In this document: positions 52,577 through 61,427 of the stretch, piece after piece | How the letters are laid out: every line of letters starts with the position of its first letter | Position numbering within the stretch: the first letter of the stretch is position 1 | Assembly (NCBI RefSeq): GCF_020991275.1 | Contig: NZ_JAJLQY010000012.1 | Location: 124,001-188,000 of the forward strand | DNA length: 64,000 nucleotides | From: Actinocorallia sp. API 0066 | GTDB taxonomy: Bacteria; Actinomycetota; Actinomycetes; Streptosporangiales; Streptosporangiaceae | Direction of reading: 5' to 3' | Program-made: the position numbers and the translations under genes | Notes under the pieces: model-generated | What the model saw: the letters and a program-made list of their open reading frames with translations, nothing else | What the model was told of the DNA's origin: nothing | Databases searched by the model: none

Positions 52577-54506
52577 GCGGAAGGCGCGTCGTGAGCGTCG
52601 TGCCCGTCGTGGGGCGCGACGCGATCGTGAACGTGCCGCCCAGCTCCGTCGCCCGCTCCCGCATCGACGTCAGCCCGAGGCCCTGCCCCGCCTGCCGGGG
52701 CAGGCCCCTGCCGTCGTCGGTGACGACCAGCTCCAGGTGCTCGTCGGTCCTGGTCAGCCGGATCTCCGCCGACGTGGCGTGCGCGTGCTTGCGCACGTTC
52801 GTCAGGGCCTCCTGCACGATCCGGTAGACGGCCATCTCGTGGACGGGCGTGAGCTCGCCCAGCTCATCGGCGACGACGTCCACGCGGGGTTCGGGCAGGT
52901 CGGCGGCCAGCGCCCGGACCGCGCCGAGCAGGCCGAGCCGGTCCAGCGCGGGCGGGCGCAGCCCGTGCACCAGCTCGCGGATGTCGGCGATCGCCGCCGA
53001 CATCCGGTCGCGCAGCGCGGTGAGCGCCGGTTCGACGGCCTCCGGGTCGGTCGTGAGCCGGATCCGCGCGGTGTCCACCGAGAGGGCGAGCGCGGCGAGC
53101 GTCGGGCCGAGGCCGTCGTGTAGGTCGCGGCTCAGCCTTCGCCGCTCGTCCTCCCGCGTGTTGATGACCGTCTCGCGGGAGACGCGCAGCAGCCGGACGG
53201 TGTGCGCGAGGTCGGCGACGTGCCTGGTGAGCACCCCGGCGAGCCGCTGGTCGGCCTTGGCCCGCCCGTACAGCAGGAGCCGTCCGATGGGTTCGCCGTG
53301 CCACACGAGCGGCACCGTGCGCGGCCGGTCGGTGAGGAGGCCGTCGGTGTGCGCGACGCTCCCGTCGATCTCGACGGCGACGCCGGAGACGCCGAGGCCG
53401 CGCCGCACCGAGCGGACCGCCGCGGCGAGCGCCGCCGACGGGTCCTCCGCCCGTTGGACGGACCTGCTCAGCCGGTCCGCGAGCCGGTACGGGTCGCGTT
53501 CGATGCCGAGCATGAGGTCCACCGACAGCTGGACCCTGCTGCGCACCGGCTGGAACAGCGCGCCGACGATGAGCGCGCCGACCAGGCCCGCCGCCGGGGT
53601 GGCGACGAGCGTGCTCACCACAAAGATGAGCCCGAAGTACACGGCGCCGAGGATCACCGTGAGCGCCGCGTACACCAGCGTCCGGTTGACGATCACGTCG
53701 AGGTCGTACAGCCGGTACCGCAGGATGCCGATGGACAGCGCGATCGGCACCAGCGTGACGGCGGTGCAGGTGAGCGTCGCGAACGCCCAGAACGGGAGGC
53801 CGGGCCACAGCATGTCGGCGAACCCGGACACGGCGGTGCCCAGCAGCGGGTAGGCCATCAGCCCGATCTGCCGCCGCGCGACGGCGTCGCCCGCCTTGAA
53901 CCTGACCGCCAGCGACCCGATGCACAGGAACGCCACGGCGACGGTGATCGGTTCCATCACCCGCGCGTGGAACCCTTCGAGCCCGCCGACGACCTCCAGG
54001 CCGAACGGGTTCACCGCCGAGTGCGGCCCGACCGCGTAGTCCACCGGGCGCAGCCACGTGTAGACGACGTTGTAGGCGATGAGCCCGGCGGCCACCCAGA
54101 GCACCGGGTACCAGCGCCGGGAAGGCGGCCTGCCGTCGGGGAACAGCAGGGAGACGAACATGAGCAGCGGCAGGAACTCCACGAGCCAGATCCAGCTCGC
54201 CGCCCACCGCAGGAGCACCGCGCCCGGCCAGCCCTCGATGAGCGCGAACCTGGACAGCGGCACGAGCAGCCAGAAGGCGGCGGCCAGCAGCCCGATCGCC
54301 CACAGCAGCCGTCCGATGACAAGCCCTTGCCTACGGCTCAGCAGGAACGCGCCGACCGCCGGGTACAGCACGCCCATGATGACCTCGGGCCGCCACGCCT
54401 GGCTGGTCCGCAGCGCCTCGGGCGTCCCGTACCTGAACCTGTAGGCCGCGAGCACGCACAGCGGTCCGGCGACCGCCCCGGCCCACAGGAGCGTCCTACG
54501 TGCCAA
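52563..54506 (-). CDS. Membrane sensor histidine kinase, NarL/DesK type
   Basis: Encodes 647 aa. About eight transmembrane helices occupy residues 1-310, followed by a GAF-like region, a HisKA_3 domain (EDERRRLSRDLHDGLGP with the phosphoacceptor His in DLHDGLGP) and an HATPase_c domain (VTDDGRGLPRQAGQGLGLTSMRERATELGG). The start is a TTG at 54506 that lies inside the response regulator gene's end (11-bp overlap). It should phosphorylate the adjacent NarL-type regulator. The signal is unknown. Confidence 0.88.
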   Translation of the reverse strand: MARRTLLWAGAVAGPLCVLAAYRFRYGTPEALRTSQAWRPEVIMGVLYPAVGAFLLSRRQGLVIGRLLWAIGLLAAAFWLLVPLSRFALIEGWPGAVLLRWAASWIWLVEFLPLLMFVSLLFPDGRPPSRRWYPVLWVAAGLIAYNVVYTWLRPVDYAVGPHSAVNPFGLEVVGGLEGFHARVMEPITVAVAFLCIGSLAVRFKAGDAVARRQIGLMAYPLLGTAVSGFADMLWPGLPFWAFATLTCTAVTLVPIALSIGILRYRLYDLDVIVNRTLVYAALTVILGAVYFGLIFVVSTLVATPAAGLVGALIVGALFQPVRSRVQLSVDLMLGIERDPYRLADRLSRSVQRAEDPSAALAAAVRSVRRGLGVSGVAVEIDGSVAHTDGLLTDRPRTVPLVWHGEPIGRLLLYGRAKADQRLAGVLTRHVADLAHTVRLLRVSRETVINTREDERRRLSRDLHDGLGPTLAALALSVDTARIRLTTDPEAVEPALTALRDRMSAAIADIRELVHGLRPPALDRLGLLGAVRALAADLPEPRVDVVADELGELTPVHEMAVYRIVQEALTNVRKHAHATSAEIRLTRTDEHLELVVTDDGRGLPRQAGQGLGLTSMRERATELGGTFTIASRPTTGTTLTTRLPLRGR

Positions 54507-55140
54507 GGCCGGCCTCGCGCGCCAGCACGATCGCCTGGGCGCGGTCGGCGACGTGCAGCTTCATGAAGATGTTGGAGACGTGGTTGCGGATGGTCTTGGG
54601 CGAAAGGAACAGGATGCCCGCGATCTCCCCGTTGTTGCGGCCCTGCGCGATCAGCTCGAGGACCTCGCGCTCGCGGTCGGTCAGCTCCGGGAACGCCGAC
54701 TTGCGCGGGTCGGGCATGTCGGTGAAATAGGTGAGGACGCGCCTGGCGATCTCCGGACCGTAGATCGCCTCGCCCGCCGCGACCGCGCGGACGGCCCGCG
54801 CGATCTCCTCCGCGCCCGACTCCTTCAGCAGGTAGCCGCGCGCGCCCGCCCGCATCGCGGCGAACACCGAGTCGTCGTCGCGGAACATGGTGAGCACGAG
54901 GACGCCGATGTGCGGGCTGGTGCGGGTGATCGTCCTCGTCGCCTCGATGCCGTTGCCGCCCGGCATGTGCAGGTCCATGACGACGACGTCGGGCTGCACG
55001 TCGTGGGCGAGCTGGACGGCGGCGGGGCCGCTCTCGGCCTCGCCGACGACGCCGATCTCCAGGGCCTCCAGCAGGGCGCGCAGGCCCTGCCGGAACATCG
55101 GATGGTCGTCGGCGATGATCACGCGGATGTCATCGGACAC
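54496..55140 (-). CDS. NarL/FixJ-family response regulator
   Basis: Encodes 214 aa. The receiver domain has the acidic pair Asp11-Asp12 (IIADDHPMFR), phosphoacceptor Asp56 (VVVMDLHMPGG) and Lys in LLKESGA. The LuxR-type HTH ends LTDREREVLELIAQGRNN, LFLSPKTIRNHVSNIFMKL. GGAGGAAC precedes GTG 55140. It lies between two histidine kinase genes and overlaps each by 11 bp. Confidence 0.95.
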   Translation of the reverse strand: MSDDIRVIIADDHPMFRQGLRALLEALEIGVVGEAESGPAAVQLAHDVQPDVVVMDLHMPGGNGIEATRTITRTSPHIGVLVLTMFRDDDSVFAAMRAGARGYLLKESGAEEIARAVRAVAAGEAIYGPEIARRVLTYFTDMPDPRKSAFPELTDREREVLELIAQGRNNGEIAGILFLSPKTIRNHVSNIFMKLHVADRAQAIVLAREAGLGT

Positions 55141-55885
55141 GGGGGTGTTCCTCCGGGAGCTGGGTGAGGGGGAGTCGGGCGATCACGGCGGTGCCGCCGC
55201 CGGGCCGTGGCCCGACGGTACACACGCCCCCGACCTCGGCGGCGCGCTCCCGCATCGCCGCGATCCCGGCGCCCTCGGCCCGGCCGGGCCGCAGGCCCCT
55301 GCCGTGGTCGGAGACGACGAGATGGACGGCGTCCGGGCCGCGCCGCAGCCTGACGGTGGCGGAGGGCGCCTGTGCGTGGCGGCGCACGTTGGCCAGGGCC
55401 TCCTGGACGATCAGATAGGCGGCGACCTCGACGGCGGCGGGAAGGTCGGCGAGGTCGTCGGTGATCCTGACCCTGACCAGGATGCCCTCGGCGCCGTCGG
55501 CGAGGCCGTGCACGGCGCCCGCCAGGCCCAGGTCGTCGAGCGCGGGCGGGCGCAGGTCGGCGACCAGTTCCCGGATCGTCCCGACCGCCCCGGCCAGCCG
55601 TCCGCGCAGGTCGGCCAGCTGCGGGCCGACCTGTTCGGGCCGGTGGTTCAGGGTGAGGCGGGCGGTGTCCAGGGCCATGGCGAGGCTGGCGAGGGTGGGG
55701 CCGAGATCGTCGTGCAGGCTCTTGCGCAGGCGCCGCCGCTCCTCCTGCGCGTCGGCGAGGATCCGCGCGCGGGAGCGCTGCAGCGCCCCGGCGCGGTCGT
55801 CACCGGCGCGGGCGCGCAGCCGGGTCGCGAGGACTCCGGCCACGAGCCCCAGGAGGAACGCGCCGAGCGCGATGAGGCCGAGCAT
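55130..55885 (-). CDS. Small single-pass sensor histidine kinase, NarL/DesK type
   Basis: Encodes 251 aa. One N-terminal transmembrane helix (LIALGAFLLGLVAGVLA) is followed by HisKA_3 (EERRRLRKSLHDDLGPTLAS with the phosphoacceptor in SLHDDLGP) and HATPase_c (VVSDHGRGLRPGRAEGAGIAAMRERAAEVGG). There is no recognisable sensor domain. ATG 55885 is the best start although the ribosome site is weak. The gene ends 11 bp inside the response regulator gene, giving a kinase-regulator-kinase operon. Confidence 0.85.
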   Translation of the reverse strand: MLGLIALGAFLLGLVAGVLATRLRARAGDDRAGALQRSRARILADAQEERRRLRKSLHDDLGPTLASLAMALDTARLTLNHRPEQVGPQLADLRGRLAGAVGTIRELVADLRPPALDDLGLAGAVHGLADGAEGILVRVRITDDLADLPAAVEVAAYLIVQEALANVRRHAQAPSATVRLRRGPDAVHLVVSDHGRGLRPGRAEGAGIAAMRERAAEVGGVCTVGPRPGGGTAVIARLPLTQLPEEHPRVR

Positions 55886-55938
55886 GAGGGAACTCTGCCG
55901 GAACGGTGGGCGGCGGGGACAGGGACGGGTGTCCCGGA

Positions 55939-56748
55939 TCAGGCGGGCTTCTCCAGGTCGGGCCGCATCTGCCGCATGACGTCGGCGAGCTCCTTCCAGG
56001 TCATCCCGCCGCCGCCCGACAGCGACGTGAGGTTCGGCATCGCGGTGAGGGTGCCCATGGTGGTGCCGGTCGACCAGAAGCAGTACGGCATGGTGAACGT
56101 GCCCGAGGTGATCTCCGCGCAGCCCGCCTCGCCGTCGCCGCCCGGGTCGGTGTCGTGGATCCTGATGGACGCGCCGCCGCCCCCGGCGGTGAGACCGGTG
56201 ACGAAGTTGTCCTTGCTGAGGCCCTGGCCGGTGACCCCGGTGAAGATCACCTGCGTGCCGTTGGCGTCGTACGTCGCGGTGACCACCGAGCCGCCCTGGC
56301 CGAACTGGTTCGGGATCGGGAGGTCCACGGTGCTGTCGACCTTCGGGTAGCCGCCCGCCGAGTCCGGGGCGCTCAGCGCGTAGCCGCCCCCGCCGAGGCC
56401 GCCTCCTCCTCCGCCACCTCCACCGCCGCCGCGCAGGGCGAGGGCGGCGATGCCGAGCACGAGCACCAGGGCGACGACGCCGCCGACGGCCACGAACACG
56501 ACCTTGCTGATCTTCTTCGGCCGGTGCGGGGGCCCGCCGAACGGCGGCGGGGTGCCGGGCCCGCCGTAGGGGGCGCCGGGGGCGCCGAAGGGCGGCGGGG
56601 TGCCGTACGGCTGGCCCGGCTGGCCCGGCTGCCCGTACGGGCCGGGCGGCGGCGTGGGCTGGCCGTAGGGCTGGGGTTGGCCATAAGGCTGCTGCGGCTG
56701 GGGCCCGCCGTAGCCCGGGCCCGGAGGCGGGGGGTTCCAACCACTCAT
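55939..56748 (-). CDS. Proline/glycine-rich single-pass membrane protein
   Basis: Encodes 269 aa. Residues 1-110 are low complexity (PYGQPQPYGQP-type repeats, Pro/Gly/Gln), then a basic KKISK and one transmembrane helix (VVFVAVGGVVALVLVLGIAAL), a poly-Gly hinge of about 11 glycines, and a compact extracytoplasmic domain with cysteines in GCAEI and YCFW. GGAG precedes ATG 56748. The layout resembles actinomycete membrane proteins with proline-rich N-termini that interact in the cytosol; function is unknown. It lies just upstream of the small kinase gene in the same orientation. Confidence 0.65.
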   Translation of the reverse strand: MSGWNPPPPGPGYGGPQPQQPYGQPQPYGQPTPPPGPYGQPGQPGQPYGTPPPFGAPGAPYGGPGTPPPFGGPPHRPKKISKVVFVAVGGVVALVLVLGIAALALRGGGGGGGGGGGLGGGGYALSAPDSAGGYPKVDSTVDLPIPNQFGQGGSVVTATYDANGTQVIFTGVTGQGLSKDNFVTGLTAGGGGASIRIHDTDPGGDGEAGCAEITSGTFTMPYCFWSTGTTMGTLTAMPNLTSLSGGGGMTWKELADVMRQMRPDLEKPA

Positions 56749-56858
56749 GGGGATCTCCAGGGGATATCTGCGGATGATTCCGTAGACGCATTCTGTCGCA
56801 TCGAGGTTCGGATGTCCCCGTGCTGGAGCTTCGGCCCTGGGCAAGGCTTGACAACCCG

Positions 56859-56864
56859 TAGAAT
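56859..56864 (+). promoter_or_regulatory. Putative -10 element (TAGAAT) for a leaderless valS transcript
   Basis: TAGAAT ends 8 nt before GTG 56873; the intervening bases hold no ribosome-binding sequence. Confidence 0.45.
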
Positions 56865-56872
56865 CGGGGTTC

Positions 56873-59464
56873 GTGACCGAGTCCCAGTTGCCCACCCAAT
56901 ACACCCCCGCCGACGTCGAGGGCAGGCTCTACGAGCGCTGGACCTCCGCGGGCCTGTTCGCGGCCGATCCCGCCCGCGACCCCGACGCCCCGGCGTACAC
57001 CATCGTCATCCCGCCGCCCAACGTGACGGGATCGCTGCACATGGGCCACGCCCTGGACCACTCCATCCAGGACACCCTCGTACGGCGGCGGCGCATGCAG
57101 GGGTACGAGGCGCTGTGGCTGCCGGGCATGGACCACGCGGGCATCGCCACCCAGAACGTGGTCGAGCGCGAGCTGAAGAAGGACGGCCTGACCAGGCACG
57201 ACCTGGGCCGCGAGGCGTTCCAGGAGCAGGTCTGGAAGTGGAAGGCCGAGTCCGGCGGGCGCATCCTGGGCCAGATGAAGCGCCTCGGCGACAGCGTCGA
57301 CTGGTCGCGTGAGCGCTTCACCATGGACGAGGGCCTGTCCCGCGCCGTCCTCACGATCTTCAAGCGGCTGTACGACGACGGCCTCATCTACCGGGCCGAG
57401 CGGATCATCAACTGGTGTCCGCGCTGCCTCACCGCGCTGTCCGACATCGAGGTCGAGCACGCCGACCGCGAGGGCGAGCTCGTCTCCATCCGCTACGGCT
57501 CCGGCGACGACACGCTGGTGGTGGCCACCACCCGGGCCGAGACGATGCTCGGCGACACCGCCGTGGCCGTCCACCCCGAGGACGAGCGGTACAAGCACCT
57601 GGTCGGCACCGAGATCGAGCTGCCGCTGACCGGCCGGACGATCCCGGTCGTCGCCGACGAGCACGTCGACCCCGAGTTCGGCACCGGCGCGGTGAAGGTC
57701 ACCCCCGCGCACGACCCGAACGACTTCGAGATCGGGCAGCGGCACGGCCTGCCGTCCCTCGTCGTGCTGGACGAGCACGCGAAGGTCTGCGCCCCCGGCG
57801 ACTTCCACGGCCTCGACCGCTACGAGGCGCGCGCCGCCGTGGTGGAGGCGCTGCGCGCGCAGGGCCGGATCGTCAAGGAGGTCCGCCCCTACGAGCACTC
57901 CGTCGGCCACTGCCAGCGCTGCCAGACGGTGGTCGAGCCGCGCGTCTCGCTCCAGTGGTTCGTGAAGGTCGCGCCGCTGGCCAAGGCCGCCGGCGACGCC
58001 GTCCGCGACGGCCGGGTGCAGATCCAGCCGCCGGAGCTGTCCGCCCGGTACTTCGCGTGGGTGGACAACATGCACGACTGGTGCATCTCCCGCCAGCTGT
58101 GGTGGGGCCACCGCATCCCGGTCTGGTACGGCCCCGAGGGCGAGGAGCGCTGCTTCGGCCCGGACGAGGAGATCCCCGAGGGCTGGACCCAGGACGGCGA
58201 CGTCCTGGACACCTGGTTCTCCTCCGCGCTGTGGCCGTTCTCCACGCTCGGCTGGCCCGACGACACGCCCGACCTGCGCCGTTTCTACCCGACGTCGGTC
58301 CTGGTGACGGGCTACGACATCCTCTTCTTCTGGGTCGCCCGGATGATGATGTTCGGCCTGTACGCCATGGACGGCGTGGAGCCGTTCAAGGTCATCGCGC
58401 TGCACGGCATGGTCCGCGACCAGCACGGCAAGAAGATGTCGAAGTCGTTCGGCAACGTGGTGGACCCGCTGGACTGGATCGACCGCTACGGCGCCGACGC
58501 CACCCGGTTCACCCTGCTGCGCGGCGCCAACCCCGGCGGTGACGTGCCCGTCGCGGAGGAGTGGGCGCAGGGCTCCCGCAACTTCGTGACCAAGCTGTGG
58601 AACGCCACCCGGTTCGCGCTGATGAACGGCGCGCACGCCACCGGGCCGCTGCCGGAGGAGCTGTCCACGACGGACGCGTGGATCCTGTCCCGCCTCCAGA
58701 CGGTCGTCACCGACGTCGACAGGTACATCGAGGGCTTCGACTTCGCCAAGGCGTGCGAGGCCGTGTACCACTTCGCCTGGGACGAGGTCTGCGACTGGTA
58801 CCTGGAGCTGTCCAAGGTGCCGCTGGCCGAGGGCGGGGCCGCCGCCGAGGGCACCCGCCGGGTGCTCGGCGAGGTCTTCGACCGCCTGCTGCGCCTGCTG
58901 CACCCGATCGCCCCGTTCGTCACCGAGGAGCTGTGGACGGCGCTGACCGGCGGCGAGACGGTCGTGCGCGCCCCCTGGCCGGTGGCCGACCCGGCGCTGG
59001 CCGACCCGGCCGCCGAGGGCGTTGTGGCGTCGCTCCAGCGGCTCGTCACCGAGGTGCGCCGGTTCCGCTCCGACCAGGGCCTGAAGTCCGGGCAGCGGGT
59101 CTCGGCCGCGCTGGAGCTGGACGGCAGCCCGCTGGCCGCCTACGAGGAGCAGATCCGCTCGCTGCTGCGCCTCACCGTGCCGGAGGGCGCGTTCACCGCG
59201 ACGGCGTCCCTGCCCGTCGAGGGCGTTGTGGTGAAGCTGGACACCGTCGGCGCGATCGACGTCGCGGCCGAGCGGGCCCGGCTGACGAAGGACCTCGCGG
59301 CCGCCCGCAAGGAGGTCGCGCAGACGTCCGGGAAGCTCGCGAACGCCGACTTCGTCGCCAAGGCCCCCGAGGCCGTGATCAACAAGAACCGGGCACGGCT
59401 GGAGGCGGCCACCGCCGACATCACCCGCCTGGAGGCCCAGCTCGCGGCCCTGCCGAACGGCTGA
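56873..59464 (+). CDS. valS: Valyl-tRNA synthetase
   Basis: Encodes 863 aa. Class I signatures are intact: HIGH form HMGHAL after PPPNVTGSL, and KMSKS in [10 protein letters not shown]. The editing domain ([17 protein letters not shown]), the catalytic [15 protein letters not shown], and the C-terminal coiled coil used for tRNA binding ([29 protein letters not shown]) are all present. It is somewhat shorter than E. coli ValS (951 aa), as usual in actinomycetes. A terminator-like hairpin and folC follow. Confidence 0.97.
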   Translation: MTESQLPTQYTPADVEGRLYERWTSAGLFAADPARDPDAPAYTIVIPPPNVTGSLHMGHALDHSIQDTLVRRRRMQGYEALWLPGMDHAGIATQNVVERELKKDGLTRHDLGREAFQEQVWKWKAESGGRILGQMKRLGDSVDWSRERFTMDEGLSRAVLTIFKRLYDDGLIYRAERIINWCPRCLTALSDIEVEHADREGELVSIRYGSGDDTLVVATTRAETMLGDTAVAVHPEDERYKHLVGTEIELPLTGRTIPVVADEHVDPEFGTGAVKVTPAHDPNDFEIGQRHGLPSLVVLDEHAKVCAPGDFHGLDRYEARAAVVEALRAQGRIVKEVRPYEHSVGHCQRCQTVVEPRVSLQWFVKVAPLAKAAGDAVRDGRVQIQPPELSARYFAWVDNMHDWCISRQLWWGHRIPVWYGPEGEERCFGPDEEIPEGWTQDGDVLDTWFSSALWPFSTLGWPDDTPDLRRFYPTSVLVTGYDILFFWVARMMMFGLYAMDGVEPFKVIALHGMVRDQHGKKMSKSFGNVVDPLDWIDRYGADATRFTLLRGANPGGDVPVAEEWAQGSRNFVTKLWNATRFALMNGAHATGPLPEELSTTDAWILSRLQTVVTDVDRYIEGFDFAKACEAVYHFAWDEVCDWYLELSKVPLAEGGAAAEGTRRVLGEVFDRLLRLLHPIAPFVTEELWTALTGGETVVRAPWPVADPALADPAAEGVVASLQRLVTEVRRFRSDQGLKSGQRVSAALELDGSPLAAYEEQIRSLLRLTVPEGAFTATASLPVEGVVVKLDTVGAIDVAAERARLTKDLAAARKEVAQTSGKLANADFVAKAPEAVINKNRARLEAATADITRLEAQLAALPNG

Positions 59465-59476
59465 GCCCACGCATTT

Positions 59477-59509
59477 AAGGGCCCGGCCTCCTCTGGGGGG
59501 CTGGGCCTT
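59477..59509 (+). terminator. Hairpin terminator of valS
   Basis: GCCCGGCC pairs with GGCTGGGC (one G-T pair), extended by flanking AG/CT across a bulged G, around a 10-nt loop, 17 bp after the stop codon. Confidence 0.55.
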
Positions 59510-59565
59510 CGGCGTGCCCGCGTTCGGCGTGGCTGACCCTGAACGGCGTGGTCGTGGGGGCGGGA

Positions 59566-59571
59566 TAGCCT
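59566..59571 (+). promoter_or_regulatory. Possible -10 element (TAGCCT) for a leaderless folC transcript
   Basis: TAGCCT ends 6 nt before GTG 59578 and 9 nt before ATG 59581. A GAGGG lies too close to either start to act well as a ribosome site. Confidence 0.3.
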
Positions 59572-59580
59572 TCGAGGGTG

Positions 59581-60972
59581 ATGGATTATCAGGCCGCCGT
59601 CGCGGCGGTCATGGCGCGCGGGGTCGAGTGGGAGTTCGACCCCACCCTCGACCGGATCACCGATCTGCTGGACCTGCTGGGCGAGCCGCAGCGGTCCTGC
59701 CCGGTGATCCTGGTGGCGGGCACCAACGGCAAGTCGAGCGTCGCCCGCATGGTCGACGCGCTGCTCACCGAGCGCGGCCTGCGCGTCGGCAGGTTCACCA
59801 GCCCGCACCTGAGCGAGCTGCGCGAGCGCGTCGCCATCGACGGGGCGCCGCTGAGCCCCGAGCGTTTCGCCGAGGTCTACGCCGACATCGAGCCCTACCT
59901 CCAGATCGTGGACGGCAAGCACCCCGTCCGGCTGTCGTTCTTCGAGACGCTGACGGCGATGGCCTACTCCGCGTTCGCCGACGCGCCCGTGGACGTCGCC
60001 GTGGTCGAGGTGGGCATGGGCGGCACCTGGGACGCCACCAACGTGGTGGATCCCGCCGTCGCCGTCGTCACGCCGATCGGCCTGGACCACACCGACTACC
60101 TGGGCGACAACCTCCAGGACATCGCCCTGGAGAAGGCCGGGATCATCAAGCCGGGCGCGGTCGCGGTGCTCGCGCAGCAGCCGGTGGAGGCGGCCGAGGT
60201 GCTGCTGCGCCAGGTCGCCGAGACGGGCGCGCGGGTGGTGCGCGAGGGCATCGAGTTCGGCGTGCTGCGCCGCGAGCTGGCCTTCGGCGGCCAGCTCCTG
60301 GACCTGCGCGGCATCTACGCGGGCTACGACGAGGTCTTCCTGCCGCTGTTCGGCGAGCACCAGGCCGCCAACGCGGCCGTCGCGCTCGCCGCCGTGGAGG
60401 TCTTCGCGAGCGGCGCGCCGACCAACGCCGTACTCGACCCCGACGAGATCACCCGAGGTCGCCTCACCGAGTACGCCGGGGGCTCCGGGGAGGGCGCGCT
60501 CGACCCCGAGCTGGTCCGGGCCGGGTTCGCCGCCGTCAGCTCGCCGGGCCGGCTGGAAGTGGTGCGCACCAGCCCCACGGTGCTGCTGGACGCCGCGCAC
60601 AACCCGTCCGGCATGGCCGCGACGGTGGCGGCGCTGGCCGACTCGTTCGGGTTCAACCGGCTGGTCGCGGTGGTCGCGGTGGCCGCCGACAAGGACGTCG
60701 CGGGCATCCTGGAGGAGCTGGAGCCCGTCGTCTCCGAGGTCGTCGTCACGGCCAACTCCTCGGCCAGGTCGATGCCGGTGGCCGAGCTGGCCGAGCTGGC
60801 CGCAGGGGTGTTCGGCGCGGAGCGGGTGCGCCCCGCCGCGCGCTTGGACGACGCGATAGACACCGCCGTCGCTCTCGCCGACGAAGAGGGCGAGTTCGGC
60901 GGCGCGGGAGTGATCATCACGGGGTCGGTCGTGACGGCCGGCGACGCACGAGTGCTGTTGAGGGTGAAGTAG
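59581..60972 (+). CDS. folC: Bifunctional folylpolyglutamate/dihydrofolate synthase
   Basis: Encodes 463 aa. The P-loop GTNGKSSVARM lies near residue 46, followed by the family blocks FTSPHLSELRERV, VVEVGMGGTWDATNVVDP and LDHTDYLGD. The C-terminal ligase domain has LEVVRTSPTVLLDAAHNPSGM. ATG 59581 or the adjacent GTG 59578 may be used. It adds glutamate to (di)hydrofolate. The DUF4233 gene starts at its stop codon. Confidence 0.96.
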   Translation: MDYQAAVAAVMARGVEWEFDPTLDRITDLLDLLGEPQRSCPVILVAGTNGKSSVARMVDALLTERGLRVGRFTSPHLSELRERVAIDGAPLSPERFAEVYADIEPYLQIVDGKHPVRLSFFETLTAMAYSAFADAPVDVAVVEVGMGGTWDATNVVDPAVAVVTPIGLDHTDYLGDNLQDIALEKAGIIKPGAVAVLAQQPVEAAEVLLRQVAETGARVVREGIEFGVLRRELAFGGQLLDLRGIYAGYDEVFLPLFGEHQAANAAVALAAVEVFASGAPTNAVLDPDEITRGRLTEYAGGSGEGALDPELVRAGFAAVSSPGRLEVVRTSPTVLLDAAHNPSGMAATVAALADSFGFNRLVAVVAVAADKDVAGILEELEPVVSEVVVTANSSARSMPVAELAELAAGVFGAERVRPAARLDDAIDTAVALADEEGEFGGAGVIITGSVVTAGDARVLLRVK

Positions 60973-61290
60973 ATGCGACGGTTGCTGGCCACGGTCCTCG
61001 CCTGTGAGGCGATCATTCTGGGCCTGTCGATCCCGGTGGCGATCTCGGTCGCGGACGTGGACGGCGCGACGGCGGGGATCGTCGGCGGCGTGCTCGTCGT
61101 GCTGTCCCTGGTGCTCGCCGGGACGCTTCGACGGCGCTGGGGCGTGCCCGCCGCGACGGTCTTCCAGGCGGTGGTCCTCGCGCTCGGATTTGTGGTGCCG
61201 ACGATGTTCATTCTCGGTGTGCTGTTCTCCGCGCTGTGGGGTTATGCGATTTGGCTGGGAAACAGGTTCGAGGGACGGCCGGTCGGCTAA
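60973..61290 (+). CDS. DUF4233 family membrane protein
   Basis: Encodes 105 aa with four hydrophobic segments and a C-terminal NRFEGRP-like tail. The start ATG follows the folC stop directly, and the folC-DUF4233-ndk order is conserved in many actinobacteria. The function is unknown. Here an MFS-like gene sits between it and ndk. Confidence 0.85.
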   Translation: MRRLLATVLACEAIILGLSIPVAISVADVDGATAGIVGGVLVVLSLVLAGTLRRRWGVPAATVFQAVVLALGFVVPTMFILGVLFSALWGYAIWLGNRFEGRPVG

Positions 61291-61427
61291 ATTGCGTTTT
61301 CCGGCGGCGCCCGCGCCGTGGAACCCGCAAAATCGGATCATTCCGTAATAACCGTCCTGACGGATATCACAGATCAGTCTGATTCCTCCTGGAGACGCCG
61401 CCGGCCGCGATCTCGACAGGAGCCACC

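Noticed and set aside
55886-59470. Upstream part of a 1446-codon minus-strand frame opposite valS
   Set aside because: Only the last 251 codons (the small kinase) are real; the rest is low-complexity antisense to valS and to the Pro/Gly-rich protein gene.
59140-61341. 733-codon frame opposite folC
   Set aside because: Shadow frame rich in His, Arg and Gly without any recognisable domain; folC on the plus strand is complete.
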